Shown: in pieces, positions 49,786 to 58,525 of the stretch
Position numbering within the stretch: the stretch's first letter is position 1
Layout of the letters: each line of letters begins with the position of its first letter
NCBI RefSeq assembly: GCF_014243345.1
Contig: NZ_JACLZF010000002.1
Coordinates: 124,001 to 188,000 of the forward strand
DNA: 64,000 bases
From: Robiginitalea sp. SC105
Lineage (GTDB): Bacteria; Bacteroidota; Bacteroidia; Flavobacteriales; Flavobacteriaceae
Direction: 5' to 3'
Program-made: the position numbers and the translations under genes
Notes under the pieces: model-generated
The model's database searches: none
Seen by the model: only the letters and a program-made list of their open reading frames with translations
Told to the model about the DNA's origin: nothing

Positions 49786-50919
49786 TCAATCGGTAAAAAG
49801 TGCCAGCAACAAGTTCATTTGCAGGTCCTCGTTCGCCCTGCGGATCGGGGAATCCATCATGGTATTGAAGTTGGTAGCCAGAAATACAATGGCATCCAGA
49901 TCCGGCAGGTACAGTAGGACGCATCCTGCCCCGACGCCACCTCCCGAATGCCCTATCGCATAGGTTACGTCCAGGTCGTACCGGGCAAGGCCCAGGCCGT
50001 AAACCGGATCCCCGTTCTCATTGGTCACCCAATCCTGCATGAGTTTCAGGGTCCCGGGCTTGAGGATCTTCCCAAGGACGAGCGCTTTCAGGAAATCCAC
50101 GGCATCGCGTGTAGAAGCTACCAGGCCGTCATCGCCCTTCATGGAAGCGACATTGGCCCGTTGCAGTATGGAAATGTCCACTGGTTTTCCTTCCAGTAGT
50201 ACATCCCAGTAGGAACTGGTGATCCCCTCAATATCCATGTAATTGGTGCCATCCAGGATGTGGGTTTGCTGTAATCCCTGGGGTTTCAGGATATGGGTCT
50301 TCATGTAGTGCCGGTGGTCCCCGGTTATTTGGTCCGCGATCAGCGCAAGCAATGCGTAGTTCGTGTTCCGGTACGCGTACCGGCTGCCCGGCGCAAAGTC
50401 CATCGGGTGTCCCGAGATATACGGAAGCATTTCCTCCGGGCTCAGGACCTGGCGAGGATCCTGAATAATCCGGGAAACCAACCTGGGTTCCGTACTGTAC
50501 TCCGGCAGGCCCGACGTATGGTTCAGCAGCATGCGCACGGTCACTTTTTCGATTCCGTCCAGTTGCTCGAGCCAGGGATAGTTCAGGTAGCGGGTAATCG
50601 GATCCTCCAGGTCAATCTGTCCCCGTTCCTCAAGGTGGAGGATGGTGACGGCCATGTAGAGCTTGCTGACGCTTTGCAGGTAAAACAGGTTGTCCGGTGT
50701 AAGTGGTGCGACCGTTCCGAGGTTTGACACACCTTCTGCATGGCTCCAGTATCCCGTTTCCCTCGTGTAGACGGTCAGGGCAAGTCCCGGGATTCCCTGG
50801 GAGATGTGCTTTTTCATCACCGATTTTACAGCTTCTTTCCGGGCCTCTGGGAAATTTCCGTCTTGGGAGTATACCCCGGCGCTCACTATCAGCCCCATGG
50901 CCAGCATAAGATATTTCAT
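49786..50919 (-). CDS. Exported serine hydrolase, class C beta-lactamase fold
   Basis: The ATG at 50919 gives 377 residues with a signal peptide (MKYLMLAMGLIVSAGVYSQ). Active-site motifs are SxxK (S83-V-S-K86), YxN (Y183-R-N185) and HSG (H324-S-G). Likely a periplasmic peptidase or esterase; beta-lactamase activity cannot be assumed. The frame open to 50985 adds an unlikely leader. It reads against the LytTR regulator's direction of neighbouring arginine genes and appears inserted between the DDAH-like gene and ctlX. Confidence 0.85.
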   Translation of the reverse strand: MKYLMLAMGLIVSAGVYSQDGNFPEARKEAVKSVMKKHISQGIPGLALTVYTRETGYWSHAEGVSNLGTVAPLTPDNLFYLQSVSKLYMAVTILHLEERGQIDLEDPITRYLNYPWLEQLDGIEKVTVRMLLNHTSGLPEYSTEPRLVSRIIQDPRQVLSPEEMLPYISGHPMDFAPGSRYAYRNTNYALLALIADQITGDHRHYMKTHILKPQGLQQTHILDGTNYMDIEGITSSYWDVLLEGKPVDISILQRANVASMKGDDGLVASTRDAVDFLKALVLGKILKPGTLKLMQDWVTNENGDPVYGLGLARYDLDVTYAIGHSGGGVGAGCVLLYLPDLDAIVFLATNFNTMMDSPIRRANEDLQMNLLLALFTD

Positions 50920-51042
50920 GACAATGCTTTTACTATTGTTTCGGCAGTAAAATTGCAGTATAACCGGGTACCTGGCCCGGTTCATGGGCGGGTAAAATCA
51001 TGAAGTGCACGAATTATCACCTTGAAATGTTGACCTTGCAGT

Positions 51043-51867
51043 TCATACCCGTTCAATTGCCATGCCCAGCCATTCCTTGAATGCAGGGGCCGTAAGTCGG
51101 CTTACCCCGGGCAGATCGGGGAGCCGGGAACCCGGCCGCAATTCCAATACCAGTTTGCCGTATTCCTGCTTGCGGTATCCCAGGATGAGGCGCCGGTTGA
51201 TAATGTACTTGCGGTTGACCCTGAAAAAATCCGTATCCGGTACCAGGGGTTCAATACGGTTCAGGGAGCGTTCCAGGGCAAAGGTTTCCCCTTCCAGGGT
51301 TTGCAGGTAGGTCTGTCCTTCATCCGAATAGAAGGCGGCGATTTCAGCAAAAGGCAGTCGGGCGACACGCGCGCCGCGCTGCACCTGGAAACCGCTCGAT
51401 TTCAGGTTGCGTTCGCGCTCCCTGAGCTGCCTTACTTCGCGCAACTGGTCGTAAAAATAGAGCCCCGTATAAATGCCGTTGATCACGAGGATCCAGATAA
51501 AGAAGATAAACAGGTTGTAAGTGTAGAAGCTTCGTGGGAGCGGCTTGTCCCAATAGAGGGCATTGACGCCTTCGGTAGCCCCGATGGTAAATGCCAGAAC
51601 AAGTGCGTTGGTCAGGCCGATCTGCACAGCGAGCCGGCGGGCCAGGCCGTTCTCATACCTCATGGTTCGGTCCAGTCTACGGATCACAGTGCGAATGATC
51701 CACCAGGAGATGTAGCCGGATACCGTATCGATGGTATAGGTGGCCACAGTGTACCAGTCCCATCGGATGACCGAATAGGTCAGATGGTAATTGATGGTGT
51801 TGATAACGGGGATCAAAACCACCGCCAGCAGGACATCGTTGTATTTGCCGAGATATCTGCCCAGCAT
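51043..51867 (-). CDS. Membrane-bound LytTR transcription regulator
   Basis: 274 residues. Four hydrophobic segments fill 1 to about 150, then a short coiled stretch (QLREVRQLRERERNLKSS) leads to a LytTR DNA-binding domain (about 165-255), with FFRVNRKYIINRRLILGY typical. It lacks a receiver domain, so any signal enters through the membrane part. Its own promoter lies at 51887. Targets unknown; the adjacent serine hydrolase is on the same strand 124 bases downstream. Confidence 0.88.
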   Translation of the reverse strand: MLGRYLGKYNDVLLAVVLIPVINTINYHLTYSVIRWDWYTVATYTIDTVSGYISWWIIRTVIRRLDRTMRYENGLARRLAVQIGLTNALVLAFTIGATEGVNALYWDKPLPRSFYTYNLFIFFIWILVINGIYTGLYFYDQLREVRQLRERERNLKSSGFQVQRGARVARLPFAEIAAFYSDEGQTYLQTLEGETFALERSLNRIEPLVPDTDFFRVNRKYIINRRLILGYRKQEYGKLVLELRPGSRLPDLPGVSRLTAPAFKEWLGMAIERV

Positions 51868-51886
51868 CTTTCCGTAGGCTTTTGTT

Positions 51887-51918
51887 TAAAGATAGTTGAC
51901 CCCGCAAGATGTTACAAA
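51887..51918 (-). promoter_or_regulatory. Promoter of the LytTR gene
   Basis: On the minus strand: TTTG at 51918-51915, a 20-base spacer and TATCTTTA at 51894-51887, one mismatch from TAnnTTTG. The gene start is 20 bases downstream. Confidence 0.5.
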
Positions 51919-51977
51919 TTCTATGGAGTTTTGGTTGGGGAAATACCTACTTTTACCCTCGAATTTCAAGTTCCCAT

Positions 51978-52907
51978 ATGCAGATTACCGACTCCATACT
52001 GATGATCCGCCCGGTGCAGTTCCGGATGAACGAGCAAACGGCCGTCAATAACTTTTTCCAGGAGGACCTGAGCCTGAGCAATGCGGAAATCAACCGTCGT
52101 GCCCAGGAGGAGTTCGACACCTTTGTGGACGTTTTGAGGGATGCAGGCATCCATGTGACCGTGGTCGAGGACCGGTTGGAAACGGACACCCCGGACTCCA
52201 TTTTCCCGAATAACTGGATCTCCTTCCACGCCAGCGGCCTGGTGGTAATCTATCCGATGTATGCAGTGAACCGCCGGCGGGAAAGGCGGGAGGATATCTT
52301 TGACCGCCTGGAGTCGGAAGGCTTCGTCATTCGGGAGGTAGTTGATTATACCTCGGCCGAGGCGGACGGGATCTTTCTGGAGGGCACGGGGAGCGTCGTG
52401 CTGGACCGGGTAAACCAAAAAGCGTATTGTGCACTTTCGGACCGGGCCGATGAAGGCCTGCTCATTGAATTCTGCGAGGACTTTGAGCTCCTGCCGGTGA
52501 TCTTTACCGCCAACCAGTCTGTCGATGGGGAGCGCAAACCCATCTACCACACCAACGTGATGATGTGCATTGCCGAGGACTTTGCAGTGATCTGCCTGGA
52601 GTCCATCGATGACCGGAAGGAGCGCAAACTGGTGGCGGACCAGCTGCATGCCGACGGCCGGGAGCTGATCGAGATCACCGAGGCACAGGTGCATGCCTTT
52701 GCGGGCAACATGATCCAGTTGTGCAACCGGCAGGGCGAACGGTTGCTGGTCATGAGCAAAAGCGCCCATGATTCGCTGACCGCGGCACAGGTAGCGGCCA
52801 TTGAGAAATCCTCCCGGATTGTTTCGAGCCCCCTGGAAACCATTGAGACCTGCGGTGGCGGCAGCGCCCGCTGCATGATTGCCGAGGTGTTCCTGCCAAA
52901 GGCCTAG
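51978..52907 (+). CDS. ctlX: Citrulline-utilisation hydrolase CtlX-type
   Basis: 309 residues from the ATG at 51978 (MQITDSILMIRPVQFRMNEQ); the upstream start at 51909 falls in the promoter region. Guanidino-modifying-enzyme fold: SIFPNNWISFH, YHTNVMMCIAEDFAVICLES, and a C-terminal nucleophile region CGGGSARCMIAEVFLP. Members of this family act on arginine or citrulline-related compounds. Ends one base before the convergent SDR stop region. Confidence 0.85.
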   Translation: MQITDSILMIRPVQFRMNEQTAVNNFFQEDLSLSNAEINRRAQEEFDTFVDVLRDAGIHVTVVEDRLETDTPDSIFPNNWISFHASGLVVIYPMYAVNRRRERREDIFDRLESEGFVIREVVDYTSAEADGIFLEGTGSVVLDRVNQKAYCALSDRADEGLLIEFCEDFELLPVIFTANQSVDGERKPIYHTNVMMCIAEDFAVICLESIDDRKERKLVADQLHADGRELIEITEAQVHAFAGNMIQLCNRQGERLLVMSKSAHDSLTAAQVAAIEKSSRIVSSPLETIETCGGGSARCMIAEVFLPKA

Positions 52908-52908
52908 G

Positions 52909-54336
52909 TCACTTGCTTTTGGCGATGTTTCTGATCATCCCCCCGAAGATAAAATAGTGGAAGGGCAGGATGCTGTACCAGTAAAGCCTGCCTTTGAGGC
53001 CCCTGGGCCGGAAGGTGGCGTTCTGGTGCAGGACGTTGTCAGAGTCGATGCGGAATTCCAGCCAGGCTTCGCCGGGCAGTTTCATCTCTGCAAACAGCAG
53101 CAGGCGGGCCTTCTCCCGGTCGGCCAGGAGTACTCTCCAGAAATCCAGGGAATCCCCGGTAAATATCTTGTCCGGGTGGGTGCGCCCCCTTCGGAGCCCG
53201 ACGCCCCCGCCGAGTTTGTCCATGAATCCCCGGATTTTCCACAACCAGTTCATGTAGTACCAGCCGGTTTCCCCCCCGATCCTCCAGATATTGTCCAGAA
53301 CGGCTTCCCGGTCTTCGATCCGGAGTTGTTTTTTATCGGTCAGCACCCCGTATTTGGGTACCTGTATGTATTTTTCGAGCTGCTGGTTGAACCGGCCGCT
53401 GACCATGCTGTCCTTCCAGCTGCTGACCACCAGGTTCTGCTCGATTTTCTTGAAGGCCATGTCGATGGCCTGCTCGTAGGTATGGGTTTCGATGCCCAGC
53501 AGGTCCTGGAGCTTCCGGTCGCGCGCCACGACCTCCATTTTCATGCTGTCCACCAGGTTTACCGCCAGCTTATAGGAGGTGGAAGTCACAAAATACAACC
53601 AGTAGGACGACAGCTTCGGGGTCATTACCGGAACGGTGAAAATCCAGTTTTTAAAACCTCTTACCCGGGCATAGCCCTGCAGCATTTCCTTGTAGGAGAG
53701 TACGTCCGGGCCGGCAATATCGTAGGAGTGCCCCAGGGTTTCCGTACGTCCCAGCACCCCGGTGAGGAAGCGGATGACATCCCGGATCGCGATGGGCTGG
53801 GTCTTTGTCAGCACCCATTTGGGCGTGATCATCACGGGTAGTTTTTCACAGAGGTCGCGGATGATTTCGAAGGAGGCACTGCCCGAACCCACGATGATCC
53901 CGGCCCGCAGCACGGTCAGCTCAAACGGCCCGGAGTAGAGGATCTCTTCGACCTGTTTTCGGGAACTCAGGTGTTTGGAAAGCTCGTCATTGTTTACGAT
54001 CCCGCTGAGGTAGATTACCTGCGACGGGCGCGCTGCTTCCATGTACTGGTTGAAATTCCGGGCAGCCTGGGCCTCCAGCCTGTCAAAATCCCCGGTGGAG
54101 GAACTCATGGAGTGAATCAGGTAATAGGCGGCGTCCAGGCCTTTTGGCATCTTCCCGGGCTCGGGTTCTTTCAAAAAGTCGATTTCCACGATTTCGATCC
54201 GTTCCTGGATTTCGGCATCCACGGACAGCCGGTTTTGGTCGCGGACCGCGCAGACCACCTGGTGCCCTGCATCCAGCAGTTGCGGAAGGAGCCGCATGCC
54301 TATGTAGCCGTTGGCCCCGGTCAGCAGTATCTTCAT
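52909..54336 (-). CDS. NAD(P)-binding SDR/DUF2867 protein
   Basis: 475 residues. The N-terminal atypical SDR domain (1 to about 290) has ILLTGANGYIGMRLLPQL and YLIHSMSSSTGDFD. The C-terminal DUF2867-type domain (about 300-475) ends YWYSILPFHYFIFGGMIRNI, with a hydrophobic stretch that may touch the membrane. Substrate unknown. Start overlaps the upstream small gene's stop by four bases (ATGA). Confidence 0.87.
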   Translation of the reverse strand: MKILLTGANGYIGMRLLPQLLDAGHQVVCAVRDQNRLSVDAEIQERIEIVEIDFLKEPEPGKMPKGLDAAYYLIHSMSSSTGDFDRLEAQAARNFNQYMEAARPSQVIYLSGIVNNDELSKHLSSRKQVEEILYSGPFELTVLRAGIIVGSGSASFEIIRDLCEKLPVMITPKWVLTKTQPIAIRDVIRFLTGVLGRTETLGHSYDIAGPDVLSYKEMLQGYARVRGFKNWIFTVPVMTPKLSSYWLYFVTSTSYKLAVNLVDSMKMEVVARDRKLQDLLGIETHTYEQAIDMAFKKIEQNLVVSSWKDSMVSGRFNQQLEKYIQVPKYGVLTDKKQLRIEDREAVLDNIWRIGGETGWYYMNWLWKIRGFMDKLGGGVGLRRGRTHPDKIFTGDSLDFWRVLLADREKARLLLFAEMKLPGEAWLEFRIDSDNVLHQNATFRPRGLKGRLYWYSILPFHYFIFGGMIRNIAKSK

Positions 54337-54782
54337 GGTTTCGGGGATCCTTGGGCCGGGGGGTCGGGCGGTCCGGGCGGGTGCTGGTCCGCCTTGTGCC
54401 CCAGCATTTTCACAAAGAATTTCTGAATGGCCTTGGTATCGGCCTGCACGCGGATAAAATGGTGGTCCACATGGATGGTGTAGACCCCCAGGTCCCCCTT
54501 GTAGAGGGTCAGTTTATACCAGGGGATGATGAGCCCATAGGTTTCCAGCAGCGACCGGAACCTCAGGATGATCCCCCCCGGGCGCAGTTCAATATTGCAG
54601 GAATCCCGGTTGTTGTCAAGCAGGAGCAGGTTCCGGATCTCGATGCTCGCGCCCAGGATAAAGAGTTTCGGGGACCCGATCCCCTTCATGGCCCATCGCT
54701 GTTTCAGGGTAAAGGGTTTGCCCACCAGGTCGTCGATGCGGCGGTCCAGTTCCCGGTTGTTGTAGGACACATTAACCAGCAT
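54333..54782 (-). CDS. Conserved small protein of unknown function
   Basis: 149 residues starting MLVNVSYNNRELDRRIDDLV. Beta-rich (FILGASIEIRNLLLLDN, IPWYKLTLYKGDLGVYTIHV), resembling a PH-like barrel, with a C-terminal Pro/Gly tail. No family named with confidence. Translationally coupled (4-base overlap) to the SDR/DUF2867 gene, so the two probably share a task. Confidence 0.7.
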   Translation of the reverse strand: MLVNVSYNNRELDRRIDDLVGKPFTLKQRWAMKGIGSPKLFILGASIEIRNLLLLDNNRDSCNIELRPGGIILRFRSLLETYGLIIPWYKLTLYKGDLGVYTIHVDHHFIRVQADTKAIQKFFVKMLGHKADQHPPGPPDPPAQGSPKP

Positions 54783-54889
54783 GTCCCGGGTGTAGACTTT
54801 TCATAGCAAAATTTTCCCATAAAGGTAGCCAAATAGGCCGGGGATTTGAAACCCGTGTACCGGGCTGGGCGAAACCCAATGGTTTTGTG

Positions 54890-54897
54890 TAATTTTG
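54890..54897 (+). promoter_or_regulatory. -7 element upstream of argS
   Basis: TAATTTTG matches TAnnTTTG and ends 20 bases before the argS ATG at 54918. No clear -33 TTG. Confidence 0.45.
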
Positions 54898-54917
54898 CGG
54901 CTTGTAAAGCAAGTGAT

Positions 54918-56702
54918 ATGCCTCTGGAAAGCCTATTGACCCGGGGAGTCCGGGAAGCCGTTGCCGCCCACTTCGATGTGGAGCTGGACTCCGTTGAATT
55001 ACAGCCTACCCGCAAGGAATTCGAAGGCGATATCACCGTGGTGGTATTCCCGATGCTCCGGCAGGTCAAGGGCAACCCGGCCGCCATTGGCGAAGCTATC
55101 GGCGCCTACCTGACCCGCCACCTGGAAGAGGTAAGCGGGTACAATGTCATCAAGGGGTTTTTGAACCTGAACATCAGCGATGCCTGGTACCTCGGGTTTT
55201 TCGAAGGGATGCAGGAGCAAGACGATTACGGGTTCCACAGCGGGGCGCCCAGGGGTACGGTCATGGTGGAATACTCCTCCCCGAACACGAACAAGCCCCT
55301 GCACCTGGGGCATATCCGGAACAACCTGCTGGGCTATTCGGTGGCCGAAATCCTCAAAGCCGCGGGATACCGGGTATACAAGACCCAGATCGTGAACGAC
55401 CGGGGCATCCATATCTGCAAGAGCATGCTCGCCTGGCAACGCTTCGGCAAAGGGGAGACCCCCCAGAGTACTGGCCTGAAAGGGGACAAGCTGGTGGGCA
55501 ACTATTACGTCGCCTTCGACAAGGCGTACAAGGAGGAAATTGCCGAACTGGTGGCCGGAGGCATGGACGAGAAGGAAGCTGCCCGCCAGGCCCCCATCCT
55601 GCTGGCGGCCCAGGATTTGCTGCGCCGCTGGGAGGCGGGGGACCTGGAAGTGGTGGCCCTGTGGGAGCGGATGAATGGCTGGGTGTACGAGGGCTTTGAG
55701 CAGACCTACCGGAACCTGGGGGTGGATTTCGACAAGCTCTACTACGAAAGCGATACCTACCTCCTGGGCAAGGATGTGGTGGCCGAGGGCCTGAAGAAAG
55801 GGGTTTTTTACAAAAAGGATGACGGCAGTGTCTGGATCGACCTCACCGATGAGGGGTTGGACGAAAAGATTGTCCTCCGCTCGGACGGCACGGCGGTGTA
55901 CATGACCCAGGATTTCGGGACGGCCATCCAACGGGTGGCGGATTACCCGGATATTACCGGGATGGTATACACCGTGGGGAACGAACAGGATTATCATTTC
56001 AAGGTGCTGTTCCTGATCCTCCAAAAGCTTGGGTATTCCTGGGCCAACCACCTGTACCACCTCAGCTATGGCATGGTGGACCTGCCAAGCGGGAAGATGA
56101 AGAGCCGGGAAGGGACCGTTGTGGATGCAGACGACCTGATGGACGAGATGGCGGCTACCGCAGAAGCCATCGGGGAGGAAATGGGCAAGCTGGACGGCTA
56201 CACCCCGGAGGAGAAGGCCGCCCTGTACCACGAGATCGGCATGGGGGCGCTCAAGTATTTTATCCTGAAGGTAGACCCCAAAAAGCGGATCTTGTTCGAC
56301 CCGGAGGAGTCCGTGGATTTCCAGGGGAATACCGGGCCCTTTATCCAGTACACCTATGCGCGCATCCAGTCCATCCTCCGGAAGGCCGACTTCGCATACG
56401 ACACTCCCGTTTCCGGGCTGAAGCTGGGGGAGTTGCACGAGAAGGAAAAACAATTGCTGAAGGACCTGGTCGATTTTCCGGAGGTGGTCCGGCAGGCCGC
56501 AGCACAGTACAGCCCCGCCCTGGTGGCCAATTACGTCTACGACCTGGTGAAGGATTTTAACTCCCTTTACCAGCAGGTTTCCATCCTGGGCGAAGAAGAC
56601 CCGGACCACCGGGCCTTCCGGGTACAACTCACCGAGCAGGTGGGGATTGTGGTAAAACGGGGTTGCTCCCTGTTGGGTATCGAGGTCCCGGAACGCATGT
56701 AG
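54918..56702 (+). CDS. argS: Arginyl-tRNA synthetase
   Basis: 594 residues from the ATG at 54918 (MPLESLLTRGVREAV); the earlier start at 54846 lies before the promoter element. N-terminal additional domain (1-110), class I signature HLGHIRNN near 139, and GKMKSREGTVV at the KMSKS position. C-terminal DALR anticodon domain ends GCSLLGIEVPERM. The long minus-strand frame across it is a shadow. Confidence 0.96.
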   Translation: MPLESLLTRGVREAVAAHFDVELDSVELQPTRKEFEGDITVVVFPMLRQVKGNPAAIGEAIGAYLTRHLEEVSGYNVIKGFLNLNISDAWYLGFFEGMQEQDDYGFHSGAPRGTVMVEYSSPNTNKPLHLGHIRNNLLGYSVAEILKAAGYRVYKTQIVNDRGIHICKSMLAWQRFGKGETPQSTGLKGDKLVGNYYVAFDKAYKEEIAELVAGGMDEKEAARQAPILLAAQDLLRRWEAGDLEVVALWERMNGWVYEGFEQTYRNLGVDFDKLYYESDTYLLGKDVVAEGLKKGVFYKKDDGSVWIDLTDEGLDEKIVLRSDGTAVYMTQDFGTAIQRVADYPDITGMVYTVGNEQDYHFKVLFLILQKLGYSWANHLYHLSYGMVDLPSGKMKSREGTVVDADDLMDEMAATAEAIGEEMGKLDGYTPEEKAALYHEIGMGALKYFILKVDPKKRILFDPEESVDFQGNTGPFIQYTYARIQSILRKADFAYDTPVSGLKLGELHEKEKQLLKDLVDFPEVVRQAAAQYSPALVANYVYDLVKDFNSLYQQVSILGEEDPDHRAFRVQLTEQVGIVVKRGCSLLGIEVPERM

Positions 56703-56741
56703 GCAGGGCCGCCGCAGCGGCACCTATTGTCTTCCGGGCAC

Positions 56742-56763
56742 CCCGGATACCCGGATACCCGGA
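56742..56763. repeat. Short 8-bp tandem repeat
   Basis: CCCGGATA repeated twice plus CCCGGA, between argS and the DUF6090 gene. Only 22 bases; possibly slippage. Confidence 0.6.
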
Positions 56764-56767
56764 AATC

Positions 56768-57538
56768 CTATTCCACTCTGGATTTTTCAATCAGCGCCAG
56801 GATCGCATCGATTTCCTCCAGCAACGGCTGGTAATGCATTTTTTCGGTATAAACGGACGTCAGGATAAAGATCAGCACATTGTTTTCAAAGGCGGGCGAA
56901 TCCAGCAGCGGCAGGTTGGACCCCGGGTCCGCGCTGGGGAGGAGGCCCAACTCCCCGGAAGCCACCCCGGTGTTTTCGAAAATACTCCGGATGCTTCCAG
57001 TGCCTTCCCGTGCCACGTCCAGGACGCGGTACCGTTGCTCCCGCAGGCTGGTTTCCTGCTGGCGGATGCGCTCTATGCGGGCACTCCAGGAAGTCAGGTG
57101 TTTGCGGAGCTCCGTATCGCCGAGCAGTTCCATGCGCCCGGCATTGAGCATTTCCTGCAGGAGGGAATTGTTCGGGTTGTAGGCGAGATCGTCGGAGAAG
57201 GCCTGAAAAAGCAACACCGCGAGTTCGCTCTCGCTGAGGACCGAATCGGGACTGGCGATCGCATCGGCAATTACCCTGGCCCGGCTATAGGTCTGGCGGT
57301 TAACCTCTACCAGGATTTCCAGTTTGGCCCGGCTTTGCTCAAACTCTGCCTGCAGGCCTCCCAGGTAGAATTGTTCGCGCTGCCGGCGCTGGGAATCCTC
57401 GTTCGCATTGCTGATCCAAAGGGCAATCAGGATCCCGATTACGATGAGGATTACTTCCCCCAGTGCGTAGAGCAGGTAGTGACTGAAATTCTTTTTTTCC
57501 AACAGGTTCCGGCGGGCGCGGCGAAGCAGGCTGAGCAT
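56768..57538 (-). CDS. DUF6090-type membrane protein
   Basis: 256 residues starting MLSLLRRARRNLLEKKNFSH. One transmembrane helix at about 24-41 (LLYALGEVILIVIGILIALW) preceded by a basic N-terminus, as in DUF6090 proteins. The rest is a long, mostly helical, charged domain, likely periplasmic. Function unknown. Separated from the rhodopsin gene, which reads toward it, by a terminator. Confidence 0.8.
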   Translation of the reverse strand: MLSLLRRARRNLLEKKNFSHYLLYALGEVILIVIGILIALWISNANEDSQRRQREQFYLGGLQAEFEQSRAKLEILVEVNRQTYSRARVIADAIASPDSVLSESELAVLLFQAFSDDLAYNPNNSLLQEMLNAGRMELLGDTELRKHLTSWSARIERIRQQETSLREQRYRVLDVAREGTGSIRSIFENTGVASGELGLLPSADPGSNLPLLDSPAFENNVLIFILTSVYTEKMHYQPLLEEIDAILALIEKSRVE

Positions 57539-57626
57539 GGCAAAACGGTATTGATCCTACAGGAATTCGGAACTAAAAGTAACAGATTTTCTGTTAGGTC
57601 CCGGAGCAGCCCACCCAAAATAAAAA

Positions 57627-57645
57627 GCCCCCGCAAAGCGGGGGC
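57627..57645 (-). terminator. Rho-independent terminator of the rhodopsin gene
   Basis: 8-bp GC stem GCCCCCGC/GCGGGGGC with a 3-base loop. On the minus strand it is followed by TTTTTATTTT. 25 bases after the rhodopsin stop. Confidence 0.87.
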
Positions 57646-57669
57646 CTTTCCTGGTCAATCAGGTTGGGA

Positions 57670-58410
57670 TCAGGCTGCAGCTTTCTCCCCTGAGGAAGCC
57701 ATTGTAGCCAGGTTGTAGACCACCAGTCCGAAACCGATTTTGTTGATGGCGTCGCCGATGTTGTAGATCACGTCCATGTTCAGGCCGCTGAACCACCCCT
57801 CGTACCATCCCGGAGTCCCGGCCATATAGCCCAGGGGGTAGATGGCCCATCCGACCAGTACGAACCAGCAGAGGGTTTTGTGGGCCTTGAGGACGGCACC
57901 ACCAGCGTTCTCGGCCAGTTTTTTGGCCTCGCCGAACCAGATGATGTAAACGATCGCGAAATAGGCAATCCCCGAGACAAGCCCCCAGAACCAGGCGGCG
58001 TCACGGTAGACGGCCTCCCCGAAGTACCCGGTGACCAGCATGATGACCGAAAGGGCGATGAGTTTCCACATCAGGGATTTTTTGGCCCCGGCCACGCGCA
58101 GGATCAGGAAGAATTCCACGCACATGAGCGGCACGGTCAGTACCCAGTCCACATAACGGAAGAACGTGGGCGACTCCATATTGGTTGCCCAATAGTCGCG
58201 CATGTACCAGTAGTGGACGGCGGCGATAAACGTAATCAACCCCGATACGAGGATGGAGGTACGCCATTTCCGGTCGAACTGGTTCATGGATAAAAAGAAG
58301 AAGGCCGCAGCGGCCATCATGGCCATACACCCTACAAAAAAGGTAAAGCCTACATAATCATCCGGGGCCATCTTGGCCACGAGTGAAAGGTTGGTAATAA
58401 GATTTCCCAT
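57670..58410 (-). CDS. Proteorhodopsin, green-type proton pump
   Basis: 246 residues, seven helices. In helix C, RYVDWVLTVPLMCVEF carries D88 (proton acceptor), T92 and E99 (proton donor), the DTE pattern of proton pumps. M96 sits at the spectral-tuning site (position 105 of the reference), where Leu or Met means green absorption and Gln means blue. H66 pairs with the acceptor Asp. The retinal Lys is K224 in NIGDAINKIGFG, with counter-ion D220. G143 lies where a bulky residue closes the helix-E side in the reference. Located in the inner membrane; lets cells use light to pump protons. Divergent from blh and monocistronic. Confidence 0.95.
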   Translation of the reverse strand: MGNLITNLSLVAKMAPDDYVGFTFFVGCMAMMAAAAFFFLSMNQFDRKWRTSILVSGLITFIAAVHYWYMRDYWATNMESPTFFRYVDWVLTVPLMCVEFFLILRVAGAKKSLMWKLIALSVIMLVTGYFGEAVYRDAAWFWGLVSGIAYFAIVYIIWFGEAKKLAENAGGAVLKAHKTLCWFVLVGWAIYPLGYMAGTPGWYEGWFSGLNMDVIYNIGDAINKIGFGLVVYNLATMASSGEKAAA

Positions 58411-58525
58411 AGTAATTTTTATTTAGAATGTTTAAGTAAATATAACATTGCTTAAACAATTAACGTTTAAAAAAAATCATAAATTATTAAACATTTTGTA
58501 TTTTTAAGGGATTTAAATTTCCGAT
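58411..58525. promoter_or_regulatory. Divergent rhodopsin-blh control region with repeated half-sites
   Basis: A 115-base AT-rich spacer in a GC-rich genome. Two copies of GTTTAA-N16-TTAAAC occur: 58430-58457 and 58465-58492, offset by exactly 35 bases. The first copy is extended to GTTTAAG/CTTAAAC. The arms also make TTAAAC-N7-GTTTAA at 58452-58470. No clean TAnnTTTG promoter is recognised for either gene. The layout looks like tandem operator sites for one regulator; this is inference. Confidence 0.6.

Noticed and set aside
52879-53841. 320-codon plus-strand frame over the SDR/DUF2867 gene
   Set aside because: Antisense shadow; the minus strand has the Rossmann motif and a coupled upstream gene.
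54999-56723. 574-codon minus-strand frame over argS
   Set aside because: Mirror image of argS codon bias; argS has all class I synthetase motifs on the plus strand.
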